Shown piece by piece: positions 23,543 to 32,061 of a stretch of DNA of 64,000 bases (within the stretch, counting starts at the first letter, position 1; every line of letters begins with the position of its first letter). The stretch is from a virus. The position numbers were made by a program, and so were the translations under genes. The stretch is taken from the IMG/VR virus record IMGVR_UViG_3300046163_000066, positions 1 to 64,000 of that record. One strand, given 5' to 3'. The notes under the pieces were generated by a model. That model worked only from the letters and a program-made list of their open reading frames with translations. It had not been told where the DNA came from and searched no databases.

Positions 23543-23748
23543 GACCCTGCGAAGTTTGTGGGGCGGCGGAAACGCAGAAAAGTCATTTGAGTCCTTTGGG
23601 TTTTATCAAAATGAATCGTAGCAAAGGTTTTTCTGAATACGAAGTGTTCTGGTATTGTCGAGAACATTACGTGGACAATGTTTCGGGATTCTGGAAGAAA
23701 CTCAAGAATAAGATACCCGACGGTAGCGGGGCTTACATGAACGATTAG
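23539..23748 (+). CDS. HNH-like zinc protein (69 aa)
   Basis: ATG at 23539 coupled to the previous gene. CEVCGAAETQKSHL at the start and CREHY about 25 residues later give a zinc-knuckle plus His arrangement close to the small HNH-like proteins of phages that recognise and hold a single zinc. Whether it is a nuclease cannot be told; the catalytic Asn/His set is not clear. Confidence 0.55.
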   Translation: MRPCEVCGAAETQKSHLSPLGFIKMNRSKGFSEYEVFWYCREHYVDNVSGFWKKLKNKIPDGSGAYMND

Positions 23749-23782
23749 ATGTTTTAAGTAAGTGATACGCCTTAGTTTCAAC

Positions 23783-24388
23783 ATGGTTTGGCCGTATTTA
23801 CTGATAGTTTTACTGCTGGGTTTAGTGCTGTGGCAATTTTATCGAAACCTGAACTTGATAAATCAAACCATTACGGCCACAGTCAGTTATGAAAATGTTT
23901 CAGAGCAACTGGAATCGTTGAAACAAGAAAACATTCTGATTTTGGAATCTGTTTCAGATGATGACCAACTAATCGGAAAACTTTCGGAATCGGTTCGTAA
24001 CTTGGAATCTCAAATCTATAAACAAGAGCAGGACATCGAAGTTCTGTCAGAAAGCCTAAAAGTTTCACAAGCAGAAGCCAAACACCAGAAGGGTCGAGCC
24101 GCATCTGCACACACGTCGAAAGGTCAGATTTTAGAAAAGTGGACTCCGTTTTTGACGCATCCTGAAATTGATGAACATTGGACCCCACAAGATTGGAGTT
24201 TCATGGGCAACCCGTTGGATTACATCGTGTGGGACTGGCATCAAGACCGAGACCTGAATGTGGAAACAGGCAAAGTAGTTTTCTTAGATGTGAAAGCCGC
24301 CAAATCACAACTTTCAACCAAGCAACGCCGTATTCGAGACTTGATTAAAGCGGGTCGTGTGGAGTGGCGTGAAATCCGTTTAGACTGA
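23783..24388 (+). CDS. Membrane-anchored Holliday-junction-resolvase-like nuclease
   Basis: 201 residues from the ATG at 23783, 30 bases after TTTAAGTAAGTGAT. Order: one N-terminal membrane helix (YLLIVLLLGLVLWQF, about 5-19), a coiled coil (about 40-105), then a PD-(D/E)xK domain (about 115-200). The domain follows the archaeal resolvase-related endonuclease family: FMGNPLDYIVWD, then VVFLDVKAAKSQLS and a final KAGRVEWREI. The active-site Glu of the E-x-K motif is Asp here (D-V-K), an allowed but less usual choice. A membrane-tethered structure-specific nuclease is the likely product. Confidence 0.8.
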   Translation: MVWPYLLIVLLLGLVLWQFYRNLNLINQTITATVSYENVSEQLESLKQENILILESVSDDDQLIGKLSESVRNLESQIYKQEQDIEVLSESLKVSQAEAKHQKGRAASAHTSKGQILEKWTPFLTHPEIDEHWTPQDWSFMGNPLDYIVWDWHQDRDLNVETGKVVFLDVKAAKSQLSTKQRRIRDLIKAGRVEWREIRLD

Positions 24389-24446
24389 TTCTCTCATAGT
24401 TTAAATGGGTGGTATAACTTATCTCAGTTAATCCTCGGTGATTAGA

Positions 24447-24839
24447 ATGGAAGCAGAACGAATGTGGAACGGATACATCTCCCGTGAAAGTTGGATGCAA
24501 CGCAATCTTGATAACGCTCAAGAACTTTTGAACGATATGCACAGGATTCTTTTGGATAATGCCGAGCATAGCGATGTTTTGAATCTCCGAAACTCAGAAG
24601 TGATTCGCACACCGACGAAAGCATATTTGTCGTATCGAATGGATATGCCTGAAGCGGGTGAAGTTTGGGGCATCGGGTTTGATGCTCTGGCGGATTGTTG
24701 GTTTATGCAACAAGAAGGAGAAACTCAACGACTACAAGGAGAGCGTGAGGACTTGTGGGACAATTTCTTTCACCAATCCTTTGTGATGAACCAAACGGAT
24801 TTGCAGGGCAAGTCTTTGGCAGAACGCTTGAACGAGTGA
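24447..24839 (+). CDS. Protein of unknown function
   Basis: 130 residues from the ATG at 24447 with CGGTGATT upstream; promoter TTTAAATGGGTGG at 24400. Helical N-terminal half, then a beta segment with many Met and Trp residues, and a helical acidic end. No family recognised. Confidence 0.6.
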   Translation: MEAERMWNGYISRESWMQRNLDNAQELLNDMHRILLDNAEHSDVLNLRNSEVIRTPTKAYLSYRMDMPEAGEVWGIGFDALADCWFMQQEGETQRLQGEREDLWDNFFHQSFVMNQTDLQGKSLAERLNE

Positions 24840-24896
24840 TTGTTTATATGGGTGATTGACCTTAGTGGAATTACAGAACAACTGGAGTTGAAAAAT

Positions 24897-25363
24897 ATGG
24901 TAGCAATTAAGATTGAAGCAGATGACGGAATTACACACAAAGTTTGGGAAAAGGAAGGCAACGCTTTCAACGATGACCCCGGAGTTCTCGATACTACTTT
25001 TACGGACCGGGTGGCAACCCCAGCAAGCGCAACGAACTCGGATGTTTCGACCTCAAAGGACGTTATGCAGGTAAGTTCAAGGCCAACGACGGTGCTAAGA
25101 CCAACCTCAATGTTGTGAACGATGCGAAAGAAGCGGTGATTACGCTGATTGCTCCATCTGGCGACAAAGTGTATATCGGTAAGGTTCGTGGACCAATGAC
25201 GACTCAAGACCGCATTACTCTCGGTATGTGCATCAACAACGCTACGGCTATGATTGCAGCACGACCTGAAAACGAGGTTTCCAACAACGAGACTTTGGTG
25301 CAAGAGGTCTATAACCTTGCAGATGCGCTTCACGCCGAATACCAAAAGCGATACGACGTTTGA
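24897..25363 (+). pseudogene. Frameshifted gene of unknown function
   Basis: ATG at 24897 after GGAGTTGA; promoter TTTATATGGGTGATT at 24842. The frame breaks at the T run 24998-25001. Adding one T would restore a continuous protein of about 155 residues that reads through YGPGGNPSKRNELGCFDLK into the downstream frame ending at 25363. Both halves have normal composition, so this is either a base missed in a homopolymer or a true lesion; a -1 slip on UUUU is a weaker option. The start of the shifted frame at 25115 is not a real gene start. Family not recognised. Confidence 0.65.
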
Positions 25364-25374
25364 GGGTATGGTCT

Positions 25375-25545
25375 ATGATAGGACATCCGAATCCAAATGG
25401 TCGGGGTCCTTGGTGTCCATACTGCAAAGAAGTTCGATTGACTATGGTGGGGCATCCCATGTGGGGTGTAACTCGGTGGTTGTGTCGAAACTGCGGTTGG
25501 GAAAGTGACGGAAACGAAGGTGGTGGCGTGTATCTCGAAGGTTAA
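25375..25545 (+). CDS. Zinc-ribbon protein (56 aa)
   Basis: ATG at 25375 after GAGGGT, 12 bases behind the previous stop. Two cysteine pairs, CPYC and CRNC, about 24 residues apart, form a ribbon; the tail is acidic and Gly-rich. No family recognised. Confidence 0.6.
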   Translation: MIGHPNPNGRGPWCPYCKEVRLTMVGHPMWGVTRWLCRNCGWESDGNEGGGVYLEG

Positions 25546-25576
25546 TCCTTTTGCCAGAGTTTCTATTCGTATCAGT

Positions 25577-25954
25577 ATGCCGATGGACTCCTGTATGTTT
25601 TGTTTAGCAGAAGCCAATCCTGACAAGGATTTTGTGTTAATCGGTAATGATGTTTGCGGACCCAAACATACTTGTGAACCACATCGAGAACGTGGACAAA
25701 GCCGTTTGTGTAACTTTTGCGGGTGGCAATCTATTGACCAAGATGCGGGCGTAGGTTTTGAGTATCTAAACTGCAAGGACTGTGGAGCAGGTTACGAAAC
25801 AACTTACAATCCTGAACAAGCCAAACTGTTAGGATTAGAACCCAAACCAGACATTGATATTCTTTACGATGACCCCCGATATTCCAAATGTTGGATAACT
25901 TCAATTTCTAATCGAAGGAAAAAGGGTTGGGGAGAACTTTTAAGTAGTCGGTAA
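25577..25954 (+). CDS. Zinc protein with several CxxC pairs
   Basis: 125 residues counted from the ATG at 25577; the frame is open back to a GTG at 25505, and neither has a clear ribosome site, so the start is uncertain. Cysteine pairs CMFC, CNFC and CKDC plus a Cys/His group around PKHTCEPH allow two zinc sites. The C-terminal third lacks cysteine pairs. No family recognised. Confidence 0.55.
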   Translation: MPMDSCMFCLAEANPDKDFVLIGNDVCGPKHTCEPHRERGQSRLCNFCGWQSIDQDAGVGFEYLNCKDCGAGYETTYNPEQAKLLGLEPKPDIDILYDDPRYSKCWITSISNRRKKGWGELLSSR

Positions 25955-25971
25955 TTTATAACTAAGGGTTG

Positions 25972-26211
25972 ATGATGGAGTTAATGTTGAAGTCATGGTG
26001 CAATTTGCACGGGCTAAAACTCAATCACGGGCTGATTCAGAACGATGTAGCCATTAGTTTGTCCACAGCCAAGCAACAGCAACCTGTGTGTTATGCTTTG
26101 AGATGGCGATACCGAGAATGTCGAGAATGTCAAGAAGAGTTTGATATTCAAAACGGTGGTTTCCTTTACACTTGTCATGGGTGCGCTCCATTGGTTTCAG
26201 ACTCTGAGTAA
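25972..26211 (+). CDS. Small zinc-finger protein (79 aa)
   Basis: ATG at 25972, about 33 bases after TTTTAAGTAGTCGG. The C-terminal half has CRECQEEF and CHGC, one zinc ribbon; the N-terminus is strand-rich. No family recognised. Confidence 0.55.
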   Translation: MMELMLKSWCNLHGLKLNHGLIQNDVAISLSTAKQQQPVCYALRWRYRECRECQEEFDIQNGGFLYTCHGCAPLVSDSE

Positions 26212-26223
26212 GGGGATGGTTCC

Positions 26224-27044
26224 ATGAAAGTGTCTTTGCACTATTTTGATGACGAGCCTAATTTTGGTGATTTGATTAGTCCTGTAATTGTGGATGCTTT
26301 GTTGGATGACTCGGTGGAACGGGTTTCGGAAGCAGAACAAAAACTGAGTGCGGTGGGTTCAGTTATCACCAGTTTAGCAGACGGAACTCAAGTTTGGGGT
26401 TCAGGTGTAATGACCAAAGAAATGCCGTCGGACAAATTGAGTTTCATGCGGTGCGAGGACCCAAGACTCGAAAGTTTCTACTGGAGTGTGGATACAGCGA
26501 AGACCAAGTGCCAGAGATTTACGGTGACCCTGCTTTGTTGTTTCCAGAAGTTTATACTCCGAAAGTATTGCCGTGGACTCGTGATATGTGGGTGGTAATT
26601 CCACACCACAGTTGCTTCGTGTTGTCACACCGTCGGAACTTTTGGGGCAATTTGACACCTCAAGATTTTGAAGACTGGGAAATGTTTGGTTATCGAGTGA
26701 TATTCCCGAATGAACCGTGGCAAGACGTAGTGGATGCAATTGCGAATGCCAAAGGAGTTATTTCTGAAAGTTTGCATGGTCTGATACTGGCTGATGCTTA
26801 CGGTGTGCCTAATGTTTGGTGGAAGGAAAACGGAGACGAAGGTTTAGCAGGTCATACAGGCAACTTCAAGTTTGAAGATTACTTTGAATCCGTCGGTCAA
26901 ATCAATCGAAAGTTTGTGACCCATTTTGAGGAAGTCACCGAAGACAACTGGCAAGATTTGATGTCGGTCGAAACCGAAACTTCCTTAGTTGATATTGAAG
27001 TTCTACGAGAAGCATTCCCTTTTGGTTCTGAGTCTAATGTTTAA
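26224..27044 (+). pseudogene. Polysaccharide pyruvyltransferase-like, frameshifted
   Basis: ATG at 26224 after GGGGATGG. The two frames together give about 273 residues of the pyruvyltransferase fold: HYFDDEPNFGDLISPVIVDALL at the start, VWGSGVM, then after the shift HAVRGPKTRKFL, GDPALLFPE, VIPHHSC and ISESLHGLILADAYGVP. The break is at the A run 26434-26436; one extra A restores the frame. These enzymes add ketal-pyruvyl groups to surface glycans, so the gene may modify host or virion glycans. Whether it is truly broken or mis-sequenced cannot be told here. Confidence 0.75.
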
Positions 27045-27076
27045 GTCGGTGATACCAGTTAGGAAACTTGGCTATC

Positions 27077-27988
27077 ATGTCTTTTGCGATGTATCAAAAT
27101 GTGCCATTTCCTTCGTTGCCTAAAGAACAACGAGTTCGGAAAGGCGACATGGCGGCTTGTCAGGGCGGTTGTTATCAATACACCCAGATGACCAATACTG
27201 AATACCAACTGTGTAGTTCATGCAGTTATCGCTGGCGATACAACGGTCATTGTTGTGACGTGCCTTCGTGTGAAACGAAAGCCGATGGCACAGAAAGGTT
27301 TCGGAATAAAGATAACAAGATGCTGTGCGGTAAGTGTTATGCCAGTTGGAAACATCTCAAATGGTGCGATTGGGACAAGTTTTGTGAAGAAAGATTTCTA
27401 TGGCAACTCAGACCAGAAACTTATCAGAGGGCCTTGGCAGAGGGTGTCATCACGAAAGTTTCAACTGAAGTTTCCAAAATCAAACAAAACGAAGTCGGTG
27501 AGTGTCAAGGTTGTGGTCGAAATGCTCGAATCATCAATGCCGAGTATCAATTATGCAATCTGTGTCGCAACAAATATCAGTATTACGGCGAAACTTGTAG
27601 CATCAGAGGAGCAGAGCCTTGTGAAAATGCAGCGGTAGGCTTTGATACCAACGAATCTCGATTGGTTTGTGAAAGTTGTAAAACGGTGAAAGCCAAATAC
27701 AACCTGACATCTTATCGGATTTATGAAACTCAGATTCGCACGGTGACCAACTGCACGATTTGTCATAAAAAAGTTTCACACAATGCCAATGAAGGAGAAC
27801 GTGGATGTTCGGCTTACATTGACCATGACCACGAAACAGGTGTAGTTAGAGGAGTTTTGTGTCGAGCCTGTAATTGCGCCGAAGGTTTCATCAAAAGCAC
27901 AGGGTTGTGTCCCGAAGAATGGGGTCGAAGATTGATTGACTACTATGAAGCACCGCCACTTGCACAAAGTTGGACTCAAAATACTTAG
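27077..27988 (+). CDS. Endonuclease VII-type HNH nuclease with zinc repeats
   Basis: 303 residues from the ATG at 27077; TTTAAGTCGG at 27040 would also allow a TTG at 27068. Residues about 20-170 hold two related zinc modules (CQGGCYQYTQMTNTEYQLC and CQGCGRNARIINAEYQLC, each followed by a Cys-rich loop). The C-terminal part (about 215-290) is the recombination endonuclease VII domain: CTICHKKV, IDHDHETGVVRGVLC, CNCAEG. T4 endonuclease VII cuts DNA branches before packaging. The repeated N-terminal modules are an addition I do not recognise. Confidence 0.85.
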   Translation: MSFAMYQNVPFPSLPKEQRVRKGDMAACQGGCYQYTQMTNTEYQLCSSCSYRWRYNGHCCDVPSCETKADGTERFRNKDNKMLCGKCYASWKHLKWCDWDKFCEERFLWQLRPETYQRALAEGVITKVSTEVSKIKQNEVGECQGCGRNARIINAEYQLCNLCRNKYQYYGETCSIRGAEPCENAAVGFDTNESRLVCESCKTVKAKYNLTSYRIYETQIRTVTNCTICHKKVSHNANEGERGCSAYIDHDHETGVVRGVLCRACNCAEGFIKSTGLCPEEWGRRLIDYYEAPPLAQSWTQNT

Positions 27989-27994
27989 CCAATA

Positions 27995-28105
27995 AGTTGA
28001 GACCGTCGGTCTCTCGGACAGCCTTTCCGAACCTATCCGGGGTGAGAGTGTCGCCCAAGGCTCCCTTCAAACCGCAACGGCGGTTGATGCGTTCAAACTC
28101 CGAGT
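27995..28105 (+). ncRNA. Candidate structured RNA or element
   Basis: No gene fits between the endonuclease VII stop and the next promoter. The stretch is GC-richer than its surroundings and contains GAGACC-GTC-GGTCTC (27999-28013), CGGA/TCCG (28015-28029) and ACCGC-AACG-GCGGT (28071-28084), three separate perfect stems. No tRNA shape fits. It could be a trailing structured RNA, a terminator region or a regulatory leader. Confidence 0.4.
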
Positions 28106-28140
28106 GAATCTTTAAATACTTGATAACCTTATGTAATAAC

Positions 28141-28605
28141 ATGGGAACTCATCACGATTGTCCTCCGTGTGAAATGTGTGATAGTGGGAACACCTACTCC
28201 AGTTTTGAAAGTCGAAGCGGTCATTATGAGGTGGAATGTTTCGATTGTGGCTACGCTATGCGAGATTCACCCAGAGATAAAACTTACGAAATCACGATGA
28301 TTACGACACGTCATTGTGATTGTGGTCACGGTATCAATTACTTTACGGTGGTGGATGAAGGCTACTTATTTGAATGTAGTGAATGTCACACAGAGGAGGT
28401 TCGCCCCAGTATTGAAATGTTTCGAGGTGTGAAGCCCGCAGACAGATGGGATATGCTAAGTGACGAAGTGGATTGGCAACCGTGTTCTAACGGATGCGAT
28501 GATTATTGGTATGACCAATCTTCTGATGCCGAAAAGTGTTGTCACCAATGTTTGAAACTATTGGAAACGAACCAGATTTGGGAAGATTACGGACTGAACC
28601 TTTAA
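28141..28605 (+). CDS. Cysteine-rich zinc protein
   Basis: 154 residues, ATG at 28141 exactly 30 bases after TTTAAATACTTG. At least four cysteine pairs (CPPCEMC, CFDC, CDC, CSEC, CCHQC) point to three zinc sites in series. Acidic overall. Possibly a scaffold or transcription-related zinc protein; no family recognised. Confidence 0.6.
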   Translation: MGTHHDCPPCEMCDSGNTYSSFESRSGHYEVECFDCGYAMRDSPRDKTYEITMITTRHCDCGHGINYFTVVDEGYLFECSECHTEEVRPSIEMFRGVKPADRWDMLSDEVDWQPCSNGCDDYWYDQSSDAEKCCHQCLKLLETNQIWEDYGLNL

Positions 28606-28630
28606 GTAGGTCGTTTGACATAAGCAACGC

Positions 28631-29206
28631 ATGGATAGAATTAACTCAGTTAAACTGGGCTTAAACAATGACATGGAAGTGGTTGTCACCGCCGACATTC
28701 AAATGAAATCGGAACAAGACACCGATGACGTGTATTTCGTTATGTTCAACATTCTGGATGCACCGCTTCGTTTTGTAGTGGCTACGGCTTCTAACTTTGA
28801 AGACTTTTTGTTGAAGAAAGGTGTGCCACAGGCTACCATTTCTACTTGGTTGTTGGAAACTCCAGATTTGTTTATGGCAGAAATCGTCAATCATCAAATG
28901 GAAGTTATGGGTTCAGCAGTAGAGCGTGTCAAAGTTTCGCTGGATAGTGGACCCAATGCAGACATGGCTCGAACTGTGATTCTAAGCATGATTGACAAAG
29001 GTTATTTCTTGAACATTAGCAATTATCATGTTCCGGGGAAAAGCCAACCGATTCAAAGAACTCAAAAAGTAGAAACGGCTGCGCTGTTGCCAGATTTCCA
29101 AATGATGCTGGAAGTTGTCAAGAACTGGGAAGGTTTCGATTTCGCTGATTATTTGCGAGGCAAAGGTGTTTCCGAAGAAGACATTAAACAAATGGTGGGT
29201 GCTTGA
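28631..29206 (+). CDS. Protein of unknown function
   Basis: 191 residues, ATG at 28631, 30 bases after TTTAAGTAGGTCGTT. Alternating strands and helices, with a repeated helix style (LLKKGVPQATISTWL near 60 and YLRGKGVSEEDIKQMV at the end) that suggests two similar subdomains. Followed at once by the next gene. No family recognised. Confidence 0.6.
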   Translation: MDRINSVKLGLNNDMEVVVTADIQMKSEQDTDDVYFVMFNILDAPLRFVVATASNFEDFLLKKGVPQATISTWLLETPDLFMAEIVNHQMEVMGSAVERVKVSLDSGPNADMARTVILSMIDKGYFLNISNYHVPGKSQPIQRTQKVETAALLPDFQMMLEVVKNWEGFDFADYLRGKGVSEEDIKQMVGA

Positions 29207-29207
29207 A

Positions 29208-29657
29208 ATGATTGACCCAGAAGAAGGAACGCAAGTTGATTTGCGAGAAGTCATGCGTCAGTATGATGAGATGGGTATGCGACCACAAGGTTTCGTTTTC
29301 ATGTATTCATTAGTGGACAAAAGTGAAGTCGCTGATGACGGCACACTTAGCAATTTCTTTCGCATGATGTCTATGCGATATGAAATGGAACATCACAAGC
29401 GGGTATTCATTTCTAAGAAAGATTCAGAAGACGTAGCCCTGATTCGATTTGAAATGGGTTGGTTTGGTGATTGGGATGGTATGGCAAACTTGATTGAAAC
29501 GATTGAAGAAGACATCCGAACTACGCTGGAAACTTTCATTCGGGCTGGCAGTTTGGAACAAATGCCACACATGGAGTTTATGTTTGCTAATCGAGAAGCG
29601 GTGGAAGATATTGCTTTAGAAGGTGAAATTGCTTCGGAAGATGAAGAACTATTTTGA
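29208..29657 (+). CDS. Acidic protein of unknown function
   Basis: 149 residues from the ATG at 29208, one base behind the previous stop, with GGTGGGTG upstream. Met-rich and acidic, probably mixed alpha/beta with a long helix around residue 100. In an operon with the genes at 28631 and 29668. Confidence 0.55.
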   Translation: MIDPEEGTQVDLREVMRQYDEMGMRPQGFVFMYSLVDKSEVADDGTLSNFFRMMSMRYEMEHHKRVFISKKDSEDVALIRFEMGWFGDWDGMANLIETIEEDIRTTLETFIRAGSLEQMPHMEFMFANREAVEDIALEGEIASEDEELF

Positions 29658-29667
29658 GGTGTCAAGT

Positions 29668-29832
29668 ATGCAAGTTCGATTGGATATTGGTGAAGGCAAA
29701 TGGTTGGTCTTTGAAGACTACGGAGAAAAGCGAAAGCATCTCAAAGTTTCCGTTGAAGATGATGATGGAGCCAGAATTGTATTGGGTGTTTGTCTCAAGG
29801 GTGAGTTCAAACGTGCAGGTCGCTCGGCTTGA
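29668..29832 (+). CDS. Small beta protein (54 aa)
   Basis: ATG at 29668 after GAGGTGT. Four short strands and a basic end; perhaps a minimal beta-barrel. Last gene of the 28631 operon. No family recognised. Confidence 0.55.
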   Translation: MQVRLDIGEGKWLVFEDYGEKRKHLKVSVEDDDGARIVLGVCLKGEFKRAGRSA

Positions 29833-29841
29833 TGTGGCTTC

Positions 29842-29915
29842 AACTTTAAGTAGGTGATACGCCTATGGAATCTTGTGATGGGCAATAACCAGCCCTTCTT
29901 GAAAGGTGATTAAGA
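29842..29915 (+). promoter_or_regulatory. Promoter and 5' leader of the Cas4-like gene
   Basis: TTTAAGTAGGTGATACG at 29842, then about 45 bases of leader before the ATG at 29916, with AAAGGTGATTAAGA as ribosome site. Unlike most first genes here this one is not leaderless. An ATG at 29864 opens only seven codons. Confidence 0.6.
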
Positions 29916-31004
29916 ATGACAGACGTATTGAGACCAGTATTTAACAGCATGAGACACGGTTCGTTCCGAACAAGTTTAGGTGGTATGAACCCAACGGGTG
30001 CAAGTTGTTGGATTACAGATGAAAAAGGAAACGAAAAGTTGGTGGGCAAGTGCCACCGTCAAGTTTGGTATTCCAAGACTAAGACTCCTCGAACCAATTT
30101 ACCAAATGACCAGACTTTCATTAAGTTTGCAGTAGGTCATGCGATGGAAGAAAACTTCCAACAGAACTGGGCAAGGGCTGGAGTTTATCTGGATGGAAAC
30201 GTCAAAGTGCGTCAGGATATTAGTCACGGCGACCCCAGAGGCGAACTCATCATGTCTGGTGAAGTGGACGTGCTACTGAGAGATTTCGACCTTGATGAAG
30301 AGGGTCAAATTGAAGAGATTCACACCGACCTCGGTATCGGTATTGAAATGAAAACCAATCGAGGGTATTTTTCTAAGAAAGAAATCTACGGCTTCGGCAA
30401 CAAAATCTATGTCAATGGAAGTCCGAAGATTGAACACGTTATGCAAACTGCAATTTACCTGCACATGAGGAAGCCTTTGGAGGAATACTACGGTGTGCGA
30501 ATTGAATCCTTCCGCATTGTTTATTGTCAAGTTGATGATGGACACACCACTTGGTTTGACATTAGCCTTTCAGACGGCTATGACGGTGAAATCATTGTTA
30601 AAGACCGTTTCGGTAATGAATTAGAACCCGATGCTTTGGCAAGTTTGGAAGCAGGTGTGCCGATGCAGAAGATTTCTGGTTTGACGATGGATGCTATCAA
30701 AGACCGTTATTACAAAGTTTTGGACCATCTGAAAGACACCGAGAACCCACCTCCTCGTGAGTTCCAACTTCGATACGATGCTGAAACTTTTGAACTCAAA
30801 ATGGAACGTGGCGAACTGAGCAAGACCGCTATCGGTAATTGGGAAAAGAAGCCTAATATGGAAGTCGGTGATTGGAACTGTCGGTATTGCGATTGGAAGG
30901 ACACCTGTTATCCGTATGGGATTCACAGTCAAGCCGTTGATGACGGCGAACTGACACCTGACAAGGCTATGAAAATGCTGGGCATCTCTGGTTTCGGTGC
31001 GTGA
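29916..31004 (+). CDS. Cas4/RecB-like PD-(D/E)xK nuclease
   Basis: 362 residues. The core motifs are GEVDVLL (Asp, about 105-110) and GIEMKTN (E143-x-K145), followed by HVMQTAIYLHMR, the QhxxY helix typical of RecB-family nucleases. A first cysteine sits in GKCHRQVWY (about 48) and two or three more in NCRYCDWKDTC near 330-340, the layout of a Cas4-type 4Fe-4S site. Such enzymes resect DNA ends or process replication and recombination intermediates. There are no CRISPR genes nearby, so a recombination role is more likely. It ends in GISGFGA, close to the polyprotein motif. Confidence 0.82.
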   Translation: MTDVLRPVFNSMRHGSFRTSLGGMNPTGASCWITDEKGNEKLVGKCHRQVWYSKTKTPRTNLPNDQTFIKFAVGHAMEENFQQNWARAGVYLDGNVKVRQDISHGDPRGELIMSGEVDVLLRDFDLDEEGQIEEIHTDLGIGIEMKTNRGYFSKKEIYGFGNKIYVNGSPKIEHVMQTAIYLHMRKPLEEYYGVRIESFRIVYCQVDDGHTTWFDISLSDGYDGEIIVKDRFGNELEPDALASLEAGVPMQKISGLTMDAIKDRYYKVLDHLKDTENPPPREFQLRYDAETFELKMERGELSKTAIGNWEKKPNMEVGDWNCRYCDWKDTCYPYGIHSQAVDDGELTPDKAMKMLGISGFGA

Positions 31005-31273
31005 TTGCGTTGGAGCCGTTAGGATTCTGGACTCAAGTTCTTTTGGTAATGGCTTTACTCAATTTTGCACTTAACTTTCGGACCATTCTGGAAAGCCGAT
31101 GGATTCGCAACCATGTTCGACACATTGAGTTTCATGTGTGTCCTGACCATGAACAATACGAAGAAGTGCAAGCCAGACTTCAAGAAGCGTTTGAACAACA
31201 CTTGAGGGGCTATGTCCATGAGGAAGAAGTTAAGACGAATGCACAGGCTATTGAAGAATGGGATAACCAATGA
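31001..31273 (+). CDS. Small membrane protein with helical tail
   Basis: 90 residues from a GTG at 31001 overlapping the nuclease stop as GTGA. One membrane helix (about 8-27, FWTQVLLVMALLNFALNF), then an Arg-rich turn and a charged helix. It ends two bases from the convergent PP2C gene. No family recognised. Confidence 0.6.
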   Translation: MIALEPLGFWTQVLLVMALLNFALNFRTILESRWIRNHVRHIEFHVCPDHEQYEEVQARLQEAFEQHLRGYVHEEEVKTNAQAIEEWDNQ

Positions 31274-31275
31274 GG

Positions 31276-32061
31276 TTAAACCAACACCTGACACACAATC
31301 ACAGTAATGTCGTCGGGCTTACCGCCTAAGTGTTCTTCAAAGTTTTGCCGACGGATTTCTCCTTGTTCATAGGCTCGTTGAGCAAACGGTGACCAAATGT
31401 CTGGGTCCTGTGAAGCAGCGTAAGCCGCCGAAGCAATTAGGTTGGCTAAAGTGTTGGGACTAACACCTTCAGGAGCATCGGCAAGGATTTGGGCTACTTG
31501 CGAAGCGTAAAGGTTGTCCCAGAGACCGTCTGTGCCAAGCACGATGTAATCAGCAGGTTGCACACTAACGCTGTAATTTTGTGCGTCATCGGCACTATCG
31601 GCCTCACGAGGTCCTACTTGAAACGGTTGATTATGACGGTGCTGTTGAGGTAAAGTTTGAAACACCACATAGTTTTGACGATACACCACAAGGTCTGAGT
31701 CTCCGATTTGGGCAACTTCTAAAATTGGTAAATCTGTGTCCTCCGAAAGTTTGGCTATCAATACGGTGGTGCTACCTTCAGCACGCAAACGTGGAATCAC
31801 CGTTTCTAAACAAGTTTGAGGAAGCGAACCGAAGTTATAAGAATCGCCGTAGTATTCTCGACACAAACTCATTAGTTCACGAGAGCAATCGCCAGCGTTG
31901 ATTCCTTTAGAACGCCATGCTCCGACACCATCTGCTACACCGACAGCATTGAAAACCGAGTTGGTTAAAAACCACGCATCGTCACCTCCATCCGAAAGTT
32001 TGTCATCACGAGGTTGATTGGCAACACCCATTGTAAGATACGCTTCTCCAGAAGTAGTCAT
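31276..32061 (-). CDS. PP2C-family protein phosphatase
   Basis: 261 residues, a full catalytic domain. Metal-binding motifs in order: GVADGVGAW (D44), GSTTVLIA (about 117), GDSDLVV, GTDGLWDN (about 179-186) and the terminal KPDDITVIV. This arrangement is nearest the PTC7-like branch. The enzyme removes phosphate from Ser/Thr. The ATG at 32061 overlaps the stop of the upstream gene, so both are made from the ATC-class promoter at 32905. Its natural counterpart could be the kinase-like protein at 36729-38228, which shares this promoter class; that pairing is inference. Confidence 0.9.
   Translation of the reverse strand: MTTSGEAYLTMGVANQPRDDKLSDGGDDAWFLTNSVFNAVGVADGVGAWRSKGINAGDCSRELMSLCREYYGDSYNFGSLPQTCLETVIPRLRAEGSTTVLIAKLSEDTDLPILEVAQIGDSDLVVYRQNYVVFQTLPQQHRHNQPFQVGPREADSADDAQNYSVSVQPADYIVLGTDGLWDNLYASQVAQILADAPEGVSPNTLANLIASAAYAASQDPDIWSPFAQRAYEQGEIRRQNFEEHLGGKPDDITVIVCQVLV

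Noticed and set aside
25115-25363. Separate gene starting at the GTG at 25115
   Set aside because: No ribosome site precedes it, and the frame extends upstream into the 24897 gene with sensible protein sequence, so it is the second half of a frameshifted gene.
28085-28105. tRNA T-arm-like GTTCAAACTCC
   Set aside because: The flanking bases do not pair into a T stem, and no acceptor, D or anticodon arm can be built upstream.
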